From assembly GCF_002494345.1 (NCBI RefSeq), contig NZ_NXNI01000001.1, positions 1,674,001 to 1,738,000 of the forward strand: 64,000 nt of DNA, in the 5' to 3' direction. Below are positions 8,566 to 17,652 of the stretch, piece after piece. The DNA is from Natrinema ejinorense (lineage in GTDB: Archaea > Halobacteriota > Halobacteria > Halobacteriales > Natrialbaceae). Within the stretch, counting starts at the first letter, position 1. Every line of letters begins with the position of its first letter. Made by a program: the position numbers and the translations under genes. Below the pieces are notes generated by a model. The model had not been told where the DNA came from, made no database searches, and saw nothing but the letters and a program-made list of their open reading frames with translations.

Positions 8566-9918
8566 ATGAAGTCTACTGAGGAAGCGATGGGTGGCATTTC
8601 ACGGCGAGGCGTACTCACGAGGACCGGACTGACGCTGGGTGCCCTCTCCGGTCTGGCGGGCTGTATGGGGAGTGGCGGGGGGACACAACAGTTCTCACCG
8701 ATCGCCGACGAACTGACCGTGTGGCACGCGATGGGCGGGACGAACGGAGAGACGCTCGATACGATCGCCGCCGATTTCGAGAGCGAACACGGGACGTCGG
8801 TGAACATGGAGTTCCAGGACTCCTACGAGGACGTGCTCACGAACACGCTCGCGGCGTTCGATTCCGGGTCCGTCTCGGATATGCTACAGGTCGACAGCCT
8901 GTTCGCACAGCAAGTGCTCGATACCGGCCAGGTGCGCCCGGTAGAGCAAATCCTCCCCGACGATTTCGAGACGGACGATTTCCTCGATAACGTCGCGGAG
9001 TTCTTCACCGTGGACGGCGAACTCGCGTCGCTGCCGTTCAACAACTCGAACGCGATCATGTACATCAACCGCGACGCGTTCGAGGAGGCCGGACTCGACC
9101 CGGACGACCCGCCGCGCACGCTCGCGGAGGTCCGGTCCGCCGCCGAGCAACTCGTCGATCAGGGTGTCACCCAGTATGGTATCACCTGGCCGAATCACGT
9201 CTGGTTCGTCGAAACGTGGTACGGCTTCGAAGGCCAACTCATGACCGATGCCGAGAACGGCCACGCGGGCGACCCCTCGACGTTCCGAACGCCCGACGCG
9301 ATCTACGACCTCTTCGAGTGGTGGAAGGGAATGGCCGACGACGGTCTCTACACGAATCCGGGCATCGAGGCGTGGGGCGAGGCGACGTCGCTGTTCATCG
9401 AACAGGAGGCCGCGATGGTCCTGACGAGCACCGCGTCGGTCGCGGGACTGATCGCCGACTCCGAGGACTTCGACGTCGACGCGGCTCCCTACCCGACTAT
9501 CAGCGACACCCGCGTCGGGCCGGTCATCGGCGGTGCGTCGTTTTACGTGCCCGATGGACTCCCCGAGGAACGCTACGAGGAGATCGGGCAACTGCTCGAG
9601 TACATGGCTACCCCCGAGGTCCAGACGGAGTGGCACAAGGGATCGGGCTATTATCCGATCACACAGCCCTCGGTCGACTCGCTCAGGGAAGAGGGCTGGT
9701 TCGAGGAAAACCCGATGTACAACGTCGCACTCGAGCAACTCCAGAACGGTGATGCCGACGATCCGGCGACGAAACGGGCCCTGCTCGGGCCGGCACGGAA
9801 CGTCCAGACGACCGTGCAGGACAAATCGGTCGACATCATCAACGCCGACGACATCGGCTCCGAGGTCGACGCGATGAAAGACGAGGTCGAAACGATTCTC
9901 GACGACTACTACAACTGA
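8566..9918 (+). CDS. ABC transporter sugar-type solute-binding lipoprotein (450 aa)
   Basis: Extracellular substrate-binding protein of the MalE/UgpB family and first gene of a four-gene importer operon. The N-terminus has a twin-arginine (SRRGVLTRTG) and lipobox (LSGLAGC) signal, as expected for a Tat-exported, lipid-anchored haloarchaeal protein. The mature part starts with the typical LTVWHAMGG strand and contains PFNNSNAIMYINRDAFEEAG. Start choice is supported by the TATA box about 28 nt upstream. Substrate could be a sugar, oligosaccharide or glycerol phosphate. Confidence 0.93.
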   Translation: MKSTEEAMGGISRRGVLTRTGLTLGALSGLAGCMGSGGGTQQFSPIADELTVWHAMGGTNGETLDTIAADFESEHGTSVNMEFQDSYEDVLTNTLAAFDSGSVSDMLQVDSLFAQQVLDTGQVRPVEQILPDDFETDDFLDNVAEFFTVDGELASLPFNNSNAIMYINRDAFEEAGLDPDDPPRTLAEVRSAAEQLVDQGVTQYGITWPNHVWFVETWYGFEGQLMTDAENGHAGDPSTFRTPDAIYDLFEWWKGMADDGLYTNPGIEAWGEATSLFIEQEAAMVLTSTASVAGLIADSEDFDVDAAPYPTISDTRVGPVIGGASFYVPDGLPEERYEEIGQLLEYMATPEVQTEWHKGSGYYPITQPSVDSLREEGWFEENPMYNVALEQLQNGDADDPATKRALLGPARNVQTTVQDKSVDIINADDIGSEVDAMKDEVETILDDYYN

Positions 9919-9936
9919 TCAGCGAGTCCCGTTATC

Positions 9937-10821
9937 ATGTCCACGCGCGAAATCTTCGACGGACGGCTCGAGGCAGCGCTGTTGCTCTTGCCGACGATCG
10001 TCGTGTCGATCGTTTTCCTGTACTACCCGACGGCACTGGCGGTTCGGACCAGTTTCTTCGACTCGGGCTTCGGTCGGCAAGACGAGTTCGTCGGACTCGA
10101 AAACTACGTGACGATACTGACCAGTTCGGACTATCGCTCGAGCGTCCTCCTCTCGGTTCTCTTTGCCGCGCTCGTGGTGATCGGCGTGATCTCGTTTTCG
10201 CTGTACGTGACCTTCCTCATCCACGAGGTGGAGTCCGGCCAGACTGCGTATCTGCTCTCCGTGATCTGGCCGTACGCGCTCCCGCCGGCGGTCGGTGCGC
10301 TCGTGTTCCTGTTCATGCTACATCCGACGCTGGGCGTTCTGACCGGGCCGATCGAGGCGCTCGGGATCGACCTCGACTGGTTCAACAACGGCCGACAAGC
10401 GTTCGCCGTCGTGGTCCTCGCAGCGATCTGGAAGCAGATCGGCTACAACGTGATCTTCATGATCGCCTCGATGAACACGATTCCCGATGCGCTCACCGAG
10501 ACCGCTCGACTCGACGGGGTGAGTCGGTTTCGTCGCCTCGTCTCCGTCTACGTGCCGATAATGACGCCCACGCTGTTCTTCCTCGTCATTATCAACACGA
10601 TTTACGCGTTCTTCAGTACGTTCGCGTTCGTCGATCTGCTGACCAGCGGTGGCCCCTCGGGCGCGACGAACATCCTGATCTTCGATCTGTATCAGGAGGG
10701 GTTCTCCTTTTTCAACTTCGGCATCGCATCCACGAAGTCGGTCGTTCTGTTCCTCGTCGTCGGGGTCCTCATGTACGTCCAATTTCGTGTGACTGACGAG
10801 TATTCGTATTACGGTGGGTAG
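9937..10821 (+). CDS. ABC transporter permease, MalF/UgpA type (294 aa)
   Basis: Inner-membrane permease with six hydrophobic segments. The EAA coupling loop for the ATPase reads ALTETARLDGVSRFRRLVSV at about residues 187-206. It follows the binding protein by 18 bp. Length matches the family. It pairs with the next permease to form the channel. Confidence 0.93.
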   Translation: MSTREIFDGRLEAALLLLPTIVVSIVFLYYPTALAVRTSFFDSGFGRQDEFVGLENYVTILTSSDYRSSVLLSVLFAALVVIGVISFSLYVTFLIHEVESGQTAYLLSVIWPYALPPAVGALVFLFMLHPTLGVLTGPIEALGIDLDWFNNGRQAFAVVVLAAIWKQIGYNVIFMIASMNTIPDALTETARLDGVSRFRRLVSVYVPIMTPTLFFLVIINTIYAFFSTFAFVDLLTSGGPSGATNILIFDLYQEGFSFFNFGIASTKSVVLFLVVGVLMYVQFRVTDEYSYYGG

Positions 10822-10822
10822 A

Positions 10823-11707
10823 ATGGACGGAGTCATCCAATACACGAAGCGCCGAATCGATGCGATGAAACGACGGACCCCCGAGCGGACGGCACAGGGG
10901 AGCACTGCCGGAGTCCATCTGCAACTCTGGGTGCTGGTGTCGCTGGTAGTGTTTCCCATCGTCGTCGCCCTCGTCGTGAGTACGAAACAACAGGGGATCG
11001 TCACGAGTCTCGGCGACCTCGTTCCCGGCGCGTACGCCGTCGAGAACTATCGGGAGGCGATCGTCGACTACAACTTCGGCCGATTCATGTGGAACTCGTT
11101 GCTGATGTCGGTCATCGTCGTCGCCGGGAAGCTCGTCATCTCGGTCTGTGCGGCGATGGCGATCGTCTACTATCGGGTTCCCTACAAGGACCTCGTGTTC
11201 CTGTTCATCCTGTTTACGCTCCTGTTGCCCGTCCCGGTTCGGTTCATCCCGCTGTTTCAGTTGATCAACGACTTCGGATGGGGCAACAGTCTACTCGCGA
11301 TCACCGTTCCCTACCTCGCCAGCGCGACGACGGTGTTCATCCTTCGACAGCACTTCCTCTCGATTCCGACGTCGATCGTCGAAACTGCCAAGCTGGACGG
11401 CGTCGGCCCAATAAAATTCATGCTCTACGTGCTGGTTCCGATGTCGAAAGGCGTCCTCGTCGGCGTCTCGATCATCATGTTCGTCTACGCGTGGAATCAG
11501 TACCTCTGGCCGCTGGTGATCATCGACTCGGAGACCAATCAGGTCGCACAGGTCGGCTTGCAACTGCTTCAGGGCGACGTGCAGGGCGGACAGCTCTCCT
11601 GGTCGCTGGTGATGGCCGGATCGATGCTGACCTTGATTCCCCCGCTGGTCCTGATGATCGTCTTCCGGAAACCGCTCCTGGAAACGTTCACCATTCAACA
11701 GAAATAA
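10823..11707 (+). CDS. ABC transporter permease, MalG/UgpE type (294 aa)
   Basis: Second permease of the importer. Six membrane segments; EAA loop SIVETAKLDGVGPIKFMLYV near residue 190. The ATG at 10823 lies one base after the previous stop; a GTG at 10814 inside the upstream gene is possible but adds only three residues. About 30 basic residues (KRRIDAMKRRTPERTAQ) precede TM1, matching an intracellular N-terminus. Confidence 0.92.
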   Translation: MDGVIQYTKRRIDAMKRRTPERTAQGSTAGVHLQLWVLVSLVVFPIVVALVVSTKQQGIVTSLGDLVPGAYAVENYREAIVDYNFGRFMWNSLLMSVIVVAGKLVISVCAAMAIVYYRVPYKDLVFLFILFTLLLPVPVRFIPLFQLINDFGWGNSLLAITVPYLASATTVFILRQHFLSIPTSIVETAKLDGVGPIKFMLYVLVPMSKGVLVGVSIIMFVYAWNQYLWPLVIIDSETNQVAQVGLQLLQGDVQGGQLSWSLVMAGSMLTLIPPLVLMIVFRKPLLETFTIQQK

Positions 11708-11709
11708 CG

Positions 11710-12876
11710 ATGACAACTATCCAACTACAGAACCTCCGAAAGGAATTCGACGACGTCGTCGCCGTCGACGGAATCGACCTCACTATCGAGGACGGGGAGT
11801 TCCTCGTGATCGTCGGCCCGAGTGGCTGTGGCAAGAGTACGACGCTCCGACTCCTCGCCGGACTCGAGCAGGCGACGGCCGGACGGATCGGGATGGACGA
11901 CAGAGACGTCACCAGTACCGAACCGAAAAACAGGAACGTGGCGATGGTGTTCCAGAACTACGCGCTCTACCCCCACATGACGGGGCGACGGAACATCACC
12001 TTCGGGATGAAGTCGGCCGGGGCGTTCACCGACGACGAGATCGACCAGCGGGTCGAGGACGCGGCGGAGACCCTCGACATCACGGAACTCCTCGAGCGGA
12101 AACCCGAGGCCATGTCAGGCGGAGAACGCCAGCGGATCGCGCTCGGGCGAGCGATCGTCCGCGATCCGGACGCGTTTCTGATGGACGAGCCGCTCTCGAA
12201 TCTGGACGCGAAACTACGGATCCAGATGCGCGCCGAACTCACGAGACTCCACGCGGAGCTCCAGACGACGACCGTCTACGTCACGCACGATCAGACGGAG
12301 GCGATGACCCTCGGCGAACGGGTCGTCGTCATGAACGACGGGCAGATCATGCAGGTCGATTCCCCGCAGGCGCTGTACGACTTCCCGGAGAATCGGTTCG
12401 TCGCGGAGTTCATCGGCGATCCGGCGATGAACATGATCGACGTCACGGTCGAAGACGGGACCGCGGTCCACGACGGCTTCGAGATACCGCTCCCGGATGC
12501 CGGCACCGAAGACGGGACTCCCGAAACGGCGGTCGCTGGACGATCAGGGGATCGTCACGACGCGGTTCTCGGTGTTCGCCCCGAGGACTTCTACCTGGCA
12601 CAGGAGTCTCCTGACCTCGGGAACGCGACCTTCACCGCGACGGTCGACGTCACGGAGCCGCTCGGGGACAGCCTCCTCATACACTGTTCGGTCGGCGACG
12701 CCGTCTTCAAAATCCAGGCCGAACCGCGAACCGCACTGCAGTCGGGCGACGAGATCGCGGTGGCGTACGATCCGGAGCGACTCCACCTCTTCGATCCGGA
12801 AACCGGCGAGGCCCGCTATCACTCGGCGAACGATCGCAGGTCCCCCGAGCGGATCGAACGAGCCCCTCGAGAGTAG
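11710..12876 (+). CDS. ABC transporter ATP-binding protein, MalK/UgpC type (388 aa)
   Basis: The ATPase of the operon, starting two bases after the permease stop. Walker A is GPSGCGKSTT (about residues 37-46), the signature is MSGGERQRIALGRAIV, Walker B is DAFLMDEPLSNLDAKLR, and the switch histidine lies in YVTHDQTEAMTL. Residues from about 235 on form the TOBE/OB-fold regulatory extension (LGVRPEDFYLAQES), which marks the carbohydrate-uptake class. With 450/294/294/388-residue subunits the importer is complete. Confidence 0.95.
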   Translation: MTTIQLQNLRKEFDDVVAVDGIDLTIEDGEFLVIVGPSGCGKSTTLRLLAGLEQATAGRIGMDDRDVTSTEPKNRNVAMVFQNYALYPHMTGRRNITFGMKSAGAFTDDEIDQRVEDAAETLDITELLERKPEAMSGGERQRIALGRAIVRDPDAFLMDEPLSNLDAKLRIQMRAELTRLHAELQTTTVYVTHDQTEAMTLGERVVVMNDGQIMQVDSPQALYDFPENRFVAEFIGDPAMNMIDVTVEDGTAVHDGFEIPLPDAGTEDGTPETAVAGRSGDRHDAVLGVRPEDFYLAQESPDLGNATFTATVDVTEPLGDSLLIHCSVGDAVFKIQAEPRTALQSGDEIAVAYDPERLHLFDPETGEARYHSANDRRSPERIERAPRE

Positions 12877-12982
12877 CCGCTCTCCGGTGTCGATCTCGAC
12901 AACGGACGGCCCGTTTGCGGGGCCTTCGACATATCAGAGTGGGATAACGTAGGTCGTGTTCTGCTCGAGCACCACCTTGAAC

Positions 12983-13117
12983 GCGGTGGGGATGGGATTT
13001 GAACCCCCTCCGAGAACCTGCGCTTCGCGCAGAACCTCGGTATCGTTCAAATCCATCTCGACGCTTGACTCCTCACGTCCGTTCGTCGCAAAAGCGGTGG
13101 GGATGGGATTTGAACCC
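12983..13117. repeat. Direct repeat of tRNA-Ser 3' end (att-like)
   Basis: Bases 12983-13006 repeat exactly, in the same orientation, the 24 bases 13094-13117 covering acceptor strand, discriminator and T-arm of tRNA-Ser. The copies start 111 bp apart. Duplication of a tRNA 3' end is the usual trace of integration by a tyrosine recombinase. Between the copies is a short hairpin, CTGCGC-TTCG-GCGCAG-like, and no gene. No integrase is present, so this is probably a scar left after loss or decay of an element. Confidence 0.6.
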
Positions 13118-13178
13118 ATGAGGCTTGACAGCCACCTGCTCTCAAGGCAGGCGCGTTGGGCCGCTCTGCCACCCCACC
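13095..13178 (-). tRNA. tRNA-Ser (anticodon UGA)
   Basis: An 84-nt type II tRNA on the minus strand. Acceptor GGTGGGG pairs with CCCCACC; anticodon stem CCTGC/GCAGG encloses the loop CTTGAGA with anticodon TGA. A long variable arm (about 15 nt) as in serine tRNAs is followed by a T-arm ATGGG-TTCAAAT-CCCAT. Discriminator is G73. CCA is not encoded. Confidence 0.93.
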
Positions 13179-13219
13179 TCACCTGCACGTTCTCCGCACG
13201 CTCAAAAATGGTTGTCGGT

Positions 13220-13960
13220 CTATTCGCGCTCGAGTTCGCCGTCTGCACCCACGGTAATCCCTCGCTCCTCGATCAGCGCCGCCGTCGCCTCGCCACCCGG
13301 CCGCTCTGTGGCCCGTCGGGCCTCGAGTCCGGCGACAGTTGCTACCAATCCGGCCGGAGTCGAGACGGTCGGGAGCATCGGTGCGAAGCCGACGCCGAGG
13401 CCGTCGTCGGCTGCCCGCCGGGCCAGCGACGACAGCTCGGGCGTCGCGTACGCGTCCGTGAAATCGATCGGCTCGGAAAAGCCGGCGAAGTAGGTCGCGC
13501 CCCCGGTAGACGGCCCCAGAACGACGTCGTAGCGGCGCAGCGACATCGCCGCCCCGTCGATCTCCGTTCGGGCCGCCAGCGGTGCCGTCGGCTCGAGGAC
13601 CCCCACGCTCTGGGCCCCCTCCTGCTCGAGCAGATGCGTGACGGTGTTGCCGACCCGTGCCGAGCGGCTCGAGCCGACCTGGCGTTCGAACCGCACGTCA
13701 GCGTCCTCGCCGAGCGCGTCGAGAGCCAGCGCCCGGACCTCGGCCTCGGGATCGCCCGCCGCGCGATCCTCGGGCAGGGTCTCCTCGTCGCGGTAGTTGA
13801 TCAGGAGGTCGCCGCCGCTCTGAGCGACGGCCCACAGGACGTCGGCGACGGCGGCCTCGTAGAGCGACACTGCCTCGGTTTCGGTCACCGGCGAGCCGTC
13901 GACGAGCGACGACAGGACGAGTCCTTCCCGTGGCGGATCGACCGGAACGACGACGATCAT
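13220..13960 (-). CDS. DUF2064/CofC-like nucleotidyltransferase-fold protein (246 aa)
   Basis: Not firmly recognised. The sequence starts MIVVVPVDPPREGLVLSSLV and later has SVGVLEPTAPLAARTEIDGA and VVLGPSTGGATYFAGFSEPI. The pattern resembles the GT-A fold of DUF2064 and CofC-like proteins, where the latter stretch corresponds to their D-VLGP-DGGYYL segment, though the usual aspartate is replaced by Thr. It may be a glycosyltransferase-like or nucleotidyltransferase protein. The ATG at 13960 begins the first beta strand; the upstream extension is unrelated sequence. Confidence 0.7.
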   Translation of the reverse strand: MIVVVPVDPPREGLVLSSLVDGSPVTETEAVSLYEAAVADVLWAVAQSGGDLLINYRDEETLPEDRAAGDPEAEVRALALDALGEDADVRFERQVGSSRSARVGNTVTHLLEQEGAQSVGVLEPTAPLAARTEIDGAAMSLRRYDVVLGPSTGGATYFAGFSEPIDFTDAYATPELSSLARRAADDGLGVGFAPMLPTVSTPAGLVATVAGLEARRATERPGGEATAALIEERGITVGADGELERE

Positions 13961-14072
13961 GAGACGTACTCCGAGCGCGCGGTCCTTGAACGCGGCGCTT
14001 CCGGGGGTCGACCGCCCGCCAGCGGAGCCGAAATGATGATGAATTATAATGGTGTAGCGCCAGGGCTCCGGT

Positions 14073-14291
14073 ATGGACGAACGAACGATCGCCGGGCTGC
14101 TCGCGATGGTCGTCATCGCCACGTTGGCAGTCCTCGGCGTGTACGGATTCGGAACCGGCTACCTGCTCAACTCACCGGGCGAGTTCTTGGTCCCGACGAT
14201 CGGCGTGCTCGTCGTTGCAGTCCTCGCCGTGGGGGCGTTGATCGCGTCGGGCATCGGCTCGAAGCGCTGGCGCGCGAACCCCTACTGGTAA
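14073..14291 (+). CDS. Small two-helix membrane protein (72 aa)
   Basis: Two clear membrane helices (GLLAMVVIATLAVLGVYGFG and PTIGVLVVAVLAVGALIASG) separated by a short loop, ending in the basic aromatic tail SKRWRANPYW. A TATA-like AATTATAAT lies about 25-30 nt upstream of the ATG, so translation is probably leaderless. Small membrane proteins of this kind are common in haloarchaea; no function is known. Confidence 0.75.
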   Translation: MDERTIAGLLAMVVIATLAVLGVYGFGTGYLLNSPGEFLVPTIGVLVVAVLAVGALIASGIGSKRWRANPYW

Positions 14292-14310
14292 TCGCTCTCG
14301 CCGCTGGGTC

Positions 14311-14952
14311 TCACCGTTCCTGCCGTCCCTTCGTCTGCCGATAGTCCGATGCCATTAGTTCGACGAAGGTTTCGAGCCACGCCTGCGTCTGGTCGTCGGT
14401 CTGCTCGCGGGGATGAATCATGGGAACGAGTTCGAACCCGCGACCGCGAATCCGCGCCGCGTGGTCGTCGGGAAGCACGAGCTCCTCGACCGGGGTCGTC
14501 GTGTACTCCGTCCCGAGTTCCCGCAACGCGCGCTCGCCGACGGGGACGAGGATTTCCGGATTGATCATCCGAATCTCGGCGTTCAGATAGGGCTCGCAGT
14601 TGCCGATCTCCTCGTCGGTCGGCTCCCTGTCGGGGTCGCGACAGCGGGTGAGGTTCGTCAGGTAGACGTTCTCGAGCGTGGGCGTTGCGGCAGGAGACGT
14701 CACGTCACACAGCCCAAGCCGCTCGAGGAGCCGTCGCACCCCGCCGTCGCCGTCGCTGCCGCCCTCGCCGGCGAAGGGGACCCCCGCCTCGTCCGCTCGC
14801 GCCGACGGGCGTTCGCCGACGAACAGGAAGTCCGCGCCGACGTCGCCGTAGCCGTGGACCACTTGGCTGCGCGTCTCACAGAGGGCCGGACAGTTCCGAC
14901 ACTCCTCGTCCATGCCAAAGGGGTTCGCCCGAGACTGTTGGTTCGCGTCCAC
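14311..14952 (-). CDS. Uracil-DNA glycosylase superfamily protein, Fe-S type (213 aa)
   Basis: The order of motifs matches family 4-like uracil-DNA glycosylases, which remove uracil from DNA. The cysteines of the probable 4Fe-4S cluster are in ECRNCPALC near the N-terminus and in TRCRDPDREPTDEEIGNCEP. The GERPSARADEAGVPFAGEGG loop replaces the standard GEAPG-E--G-PF-G loop. VYLTNLTRCR and a C-terminal PMIHPRE with the second catalytic loop follow. The altered first loop makes substrate preference uncertain. Confidence 0.82.
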   Translation of the reverse strand: MDANQQSRANPFGMDEECRNCPALCETRSQVVHGYGDVGADFLFVGERPSARADEAGVPFAGEGGSDGDGGVRRLLERLGLCDVTSPAATPTLENVYLTNLTRCRDPDREPTDEEIGNCEPYLNAEIRMINPEILVPVGERALRELGTEYTTTPVEELVLPDDHAARIRGRGFELVPMIHPREQTDDQTQAWLETFVELMASDYRQTKGRQER

Positions 14953-15025
14953 ACTCGCATCTCGAGGGGCAGGCGCAAAAGCGACGCGCCCGAGGCGTCG
15001 GGGAACCGGTCACGGGACGGCCGAC

Positions 15026-15280
15026 TCAGCGATCGAGGCCGCCGCGCTCGGTGACCTCGAGAATGAACTTCACGTTGCGAACGATCTCCTCGGGCGAGGT
15101 GTCCTCGCGCTCGTCGTAGAGGTCGCTGGTCCGGTAGAGAACGTTCGCGAGCTGTTTGCTCTCGCTGGTGTCACCGCGGACGTCGTCGGCGATCGCGCGA
15201 AGGAATTCGACGCGTTCGGGATCGGGCTCGAACCCGTCGGCCGCCGCGGTATCGTTCGCGTCTCGGCCACCGTCGCTCAT
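15026..15280 (-). CDS. Conserved small acidic protein (84 aa)
   Basis: A soluble 84-residue protein of unknown function with helices (PERVEFLRAIADDVRG and SPEEIVRNVKFILEV). Its ATG overlaps the end of the mrp gene by four bases (ATGA), which makes translation coupled and suggests a shared process, possibly iron-sulfur metabolism. No cysteine or metal motif is present. Confidence 0.75.
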   Translation of the reverse strand: MSDGGRDANDTAAADGFEPDPERVEFLRAIADDVRGDTSESKQLANVLYRTSDLYDEREDTSPEEIVRNVKFILEVTERGGLDR

Positions 15281-16353
15281 CGGTCCGGGGAGGCGGCCTC
15301 GTTGCGTCGGCTCTGGGAGATCGCCTGCCGGTGGACGATCCCGGTGTTGTTGGCGACGTTCTCAGTGATCGTCCGCAGGGCGTCGCTCGTGCCGTCTCCA
15401 TCTTTCAGAACCGTCGGCTTCCCGCCGTCGCCGCCCTCGCGGACGGCCGGGTCGAGCGGGATCGAGCCGAGGAAGGGGAGTTCGTGCTCCTCGGCGAAGT
15501 CCTCGCCGCCCCCGGAGCCGAAGATGTCGTGTTCGCCGCCACAGTCCGGACAGGCGAAGGTCGACATGTTCTCGGCGATCCCCAGGACGACGGTGTCGTG
15601 TTTGGCGAACATCTCGAGGCCCTTGCGAGCGTCGTCTAGGGCGACGTCCTGTGGGGTCGTGACGATGACCGCGCCGGTGACGGGCATGGTCTGGAGCATC
15701 GTCAGCTGCGTGTCGCCGGTCCCCGGCGGGAGGTCGACGACGAGGTAGTCGAGGTGGCCCCACTCGACGTCCTCAGTGAGTTGGGTGATGACCTTGTGGA
15801 CCATCGGACCGCGCCAGATGACGGGGTCGTCCTCGCCGGTGAGGAAGGCCATGCTCATGAGCTTGACGCCGTACTTTTCGGGGGGGACCAGCGTCTCGTC
15901 CTCGGTTGCCATCGGCGGCTCGTCGGCGTCGACCATCCGCGGGACGTTCGGCCCGTAGACGTCGGCGTCGAAGAGGCCGACGCGAGCCCCGAGTTGCGAG
16001 AGCCCGGCGGCGAGGTTGACCGCGACGGTCGACTTGCCGACGCCGCCCTTCCCGGAGGCGACGGCGATGACGTTCTTGACGTTCGGCAGTACCTGTTCCT
16101 CGCTGGTGAGATCGTCGCGATCGGGAACGCTCGCGGTCAGATCCGGCTCGAGGCCCTCTGCAGTGAGGACCTCGCGGACCTCGGCAGCGATGTCGCTCTC
16201 GCTCGGGGAGTACGGAGCGCCGAGTGCGAGGTCGATATCGACCTCGTCGCCGTCGACGGAGATGTCGTTGACGAGTCCGAGCGAAACGATATCGTCGCCG
16301 AGTTCGGGGTCCTCGACCGTCCGAAGGCGGTCGCGAACGGCGGCTTCGTCCAT
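15277..16353 (-). CDS. Mrp/NBP35-family iron-sulfur cluster carrier ATPase (358 aa)
   Basis: Residues 1-80 are a MIP18/DUF59 domain (VRDRLRTVEDPELGDDIVSL). Residues about 90 to the end are the deviant Walker A P-loop ATPase, with ASGKGGVGKSTVAVNL, VDLPPGTGD and the CxxC pair FACPDCGG that bridges a 4Fe-4S cluster in the dimer. Mrp proteins carry clusters to apo-proteins in the cytoplasm. First gene of a two-gene unit. Confidence 0.94.
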   Translation of the reverse strand: MDEAAVRDRLRTVEDPELGDDIVSLGLVNDISVDGDEVDIDLALGAPYSPSESDIAAEVREVLTAEGLEPDLTASVPDRDDLTSEEQVLPNVKNVIAVASGKGGVGKSTVAVNLAAGLSQLGARVGLFDADVYGPNVPRMVDADEPPMATEDETLVPPEKYGVKLMSMAFLTGEDDPVIWRGPMVHKVITQLTEDVEWGHLDYLVVDLPPGTGDTQLTMLQTMPVTGAVIVTTPQDVALDDARKGLEMFAKHDTVVLGIAENMSTFACPDCGGEHDIFGSGGGEDFAEEHELPFLGSIPLDPAVREGGDGGKPTVLKDGDGTSDALRTITENVANNTGIVHRQAISQSRRNEAASPDR

Positions 16354-16443
16354 GTCGCTAGGTACTTGCCAGCGTCGAAAAGGGTTGTGTTCGAACCCGT
16401 TCGGGGGACGCGGACGGTCGTGGTTCGAGTGGCGAACCCACGA

Positions 16444-17652
16444 TCAGTCTCGCGTGACGGGATCGTCCCTGTCCTGCCAGATACTCTCGCCGTCGGGAGC
16501 CCGTTGAAGGCCGAGGAGACCGCCGACGACGCTTGGATCGTCAGGGCTCTCCATGCGGTATAGATCGAACGATGTCGCGTCCTCGTACTCGGTCGAGATC
16601 ACGAGCGAGATCATCTCCTGATCCGGCGGTACGCCGTCGGGACGGTCGCCGATGGGACGACCGTCCGCGTCGACGAGCCGTCGGACGAATTCGTCGGTAT
16701 TCGCCACCCAGAGTTTGTCCCCGTCACGGCGGACACATAACACGTGACACCGGTCGCTCCTGTCGAGATGGTCGGGGAACGCCGCGTAGTTCATTCCCTC
16801 GAACTCGAAGGGGGCGTGTGACTCGCAGATCACCACGTCACTCGCCAGCTCGCCATCCTCGAGGTCGCGAAACGGATCGACGTACGTACTCCGTTGGCGT
16901 TCGATCTCGACCCGCAGCTCCGCGAGGGATTCACCCTCGAAGAGGTAGGCGTACGTCGACGGATCGGGGGCCGGATCGGCGTCGCTACGGCCACTTCCCG
17001 GCGTCTCTTGCTCGCGGACGAGGACGGCCCCGCTCTCGAGACCGCGGACGTTCCACGCCGGTGCCTCGAGCAGTCGCTCGCGACCGCCGAACCGATCGTA
17101 GAACGTCTCGCCGAACACCGTCACCCACCCCAGCGTCTCGAGGGCGGTCTCCGGCGGTTTCCCCTCCGGATACGGATGCGCATCCTTGTGTGGGTAGGGG
17201 ATCCACGCGACGGCGAGCCATGGGTCGACCTCGACGGCGAGACCAGCGATTCCGTCAGCGAGACGGTCCGAACGGTCACGGGCCAGCTCTCGAGGAACGT
17301 CGTACTCCTCGAACGCGGACGTTTCGGGTCCGCGGAGCGTCACCGGGATCGGCAGCTCGCTGTCGCCGACCCCGTCGAGATCGAACCGAGCCTCAACGGG
17401 GTAGCTCTCGAGTCGGGTCTCGATCTTCCCGCTACCGCTGTCGGCGATTTCACCGGCGGCGTCGGTGAGCGTGGTGTCAGTGTCGACTCTGCGGTCTCCG
17501 TCGACCGCGTACCGGTCGATCATCTCACCGCCTCCAGACGTCGTCTCGAAGCCGTTGTCACGGAGCCGTTCGACCGTCCGACGGACGAACGCTGCGCCGT
17601 CCCCCACGTCGTCGACGAAGAACAGGCCCATCAGCGAGTAGGTCTCTCCCAT
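16444..17652 (-). CDS. Uncharacterised acidic protein (402 aa)
   Basis: No family recognised. The start at 17652 (MGETYSLMGLFFVDD) is preferred to an ATG 45 codons upstream because the extension is arginine-rich and low complexity. The protein is soluble and acidic, with short hydrophobic strands such as WLAVAWIPYPHKD and NVRGLESGAVLVRE, and no signal peptide. A cysteine appears in VVICESHAPF and CHVLCVRRDGD. Codon use matches neighbours, so it is likely native. No operon partner. Confidence 0.7.
   Translation of the reverse strand: MGETYSLMGLFFVDDVGDGAAFVRRTVERLRDNGFETTSGGGEMIDRYAVDGDRRVDTDTTLTDAAGEIADSGSGKIETRLESYPVEARFDLDGVGDSELPIPVTLRGPETSAFEEYDVPRELARDRSDRLADGIAGLAVEVDPWLAVAWIPYPHKDAHPYPEGKPPETALETLGWVTVFGETFYDRFGGRERLLEAPAWNVRGLESGAVLVREQETPGSGRSDADPAPDPSTYAYLFEGESLAELRVEIERQRSTYVDPFRDLEDGELASDVVICESHAPFEFEGMNYAAFPDHLDRSDRCHVLCVRRDGDKLWVANTDEFVRRLVDADGRPIGDRPDGVPPDQEMISLVISTEYEDATSFDLYRMESPDDPSVVGGLLGLQRAPDGESIWQDRDDPVTRD

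Noticed and set aside
12934-13248. An open frame covering the tRNA-Ser gene and its repeat, possibly an integrase end
   Set aside because: The translation is mainly tRNA sequence read as protein. No integrase catalytic residues (R, H-x-x-R, Y) are visible, so it is treated only as an att-like scar.
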